A stretch of DNA of 41,910 nt from positions 1-41,910 of the forward strand of contig CAIXRH010000307.1 in NCBI GenBank assembly GCA_903921785.1, given 5' to 3'. Of this stretch, positions 41,842 to 41,910 are shown piece by piece; within the stretch, counting starts at the first letter, position 1, and each line of letters begins with the position of its first letter. Below the pieces are notes generated by a model that saw only the letters and a list, made by a program, of their open reading frames with translations, had not been told where the DNA came from and did not search any database. Source of the DNA: an uncultured Pseudomonadota bacterium (lineage in GTDB: Bacteria > Myxococcota_A > UBA796 > SXON01). The position numbers were made by a program, and so were the translations under genes.

Positions 41842-41910
41842 TCAGGGCGTCTTCGTCGCGGGCGCCGCGCCCGCCGCCGGAGCCGCACCCGCCGGAGCCG
41901 CGCCCGCCGC
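41842..41910 (-). CDS. C-terminal end of an Ala/Pro-rich protein (partial)
   Basis: The minus strand enters the window with an open frame of 22 codons reading AAGAAPAGAAPAAGAAPATK-TP and then TGA at 41842-41844, a GAAPA-repeat tail like the disordered ends of exported or ribosomal-type proteins. The body of the gene is outside the window, so no family can be given. It would lie 32 bp upstream of the asparagine-synthetase-like gene in the same direction. Confidence 0.4.
   Translation of the reverse strand, partial: AAGAAPAGAAPAAGAAPATKTP

Overview
The window is very GC-rich, densely coded DNA that looks like a chromosome segment from a Myxococcota-type (deltaproteobacterial) bacterium. The basis is composite: a Hanks-type Ser/Thr kinase fused to WD40 repeats beside an FHA regulator, secreted proteins with D/T/G-rich linkers and calcium-like CxDxxDNDxDGxxDC motifs, a MYXO-CTERM-like tail (Cys motif, hydrophobic helix, RRRR), and orphan signalling modules. 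No rRNA, tRNA, CRISPR array or recognisable transposase gene was seen. The species cannot be named from this.

Layout. 1-4.0 kb: kinase-WD40 protein (5' end outside the window), FHA-winged-helix regulator, and a short beta-barrel-like remnant. 4.1-8.6 kb: fused isobutyryl-CoA mutase icmF and a membrane-anchored SGNH hydrolase. 8.7-12.5 kb: a surface and export group with a HmuY-like lipoprotein, a HELFH metalloprotease with a sorting tail, and a pentaheme cytochrome lipoprotein. 12.6-15.1 kb: an orphan flagellar P-ring gene flgI and a two-helix membrane protein. 15.1-17.9 kb: malic enzyme and a caspase-like peptidase, divergently transcribed. 17.9-22.9 kb: two methyltransferases on the minus strand, divergent from a TetR gene whose stop overlaps a rifampin-phosphotransferase-like gene; a 21-bp palindrome sits on the shared promoter. 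22.9-28.7 kb: purH, a zinc-ribbon/TM/TPR-like protein, purD and a TrmN6-like methyltransferase, tightly packed. 28.9-33.8 kb: a DUF2314 secreted protein, two unknown overlapping genes, then a Tpt1(KptA)-NUDIX fusion overlapping an HCCA-isomerase/DsbA-like gene. 34.0-41.8 kb: a PilT-like protein with a ruined P-loop, a histidine phosphatase, a hybrid kinase whose phospho-acceptor His is Gln, an alkaline-phosphatase-superfamily lipoprotein, a repeat-rich stretch, a small membrane protein, and an asparagine-synthetase-like protein lacking its catalytic Cys and PPi loop.

The most unusual things are: (a) a dispersed intergenic repeat with two copies, one at 28.69-28.86 kb and one at 38.87-39.30 kb. 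The second copy is split by a 240-bp insertion that carries a 16-bp tandem array, is bounded by a 10-bp direct repeat, and appears to interrupt a minus-strand gene; (b) three scaffold-intact but catalytically stripped enzymes within 8 kb; (c) the Tpt1-NUDIX fusion; (d) a TetR/methyltransferase/antibiotic-phosphotransferase-like locus with a readable operator; (e) several genes without a Shine-Dalgarno that have a TAnnnT hexamer 6-7 nt before the start, suggesting leaderless mRNAs.

All functions are inferred by reading sequence motifs; no database search was run.
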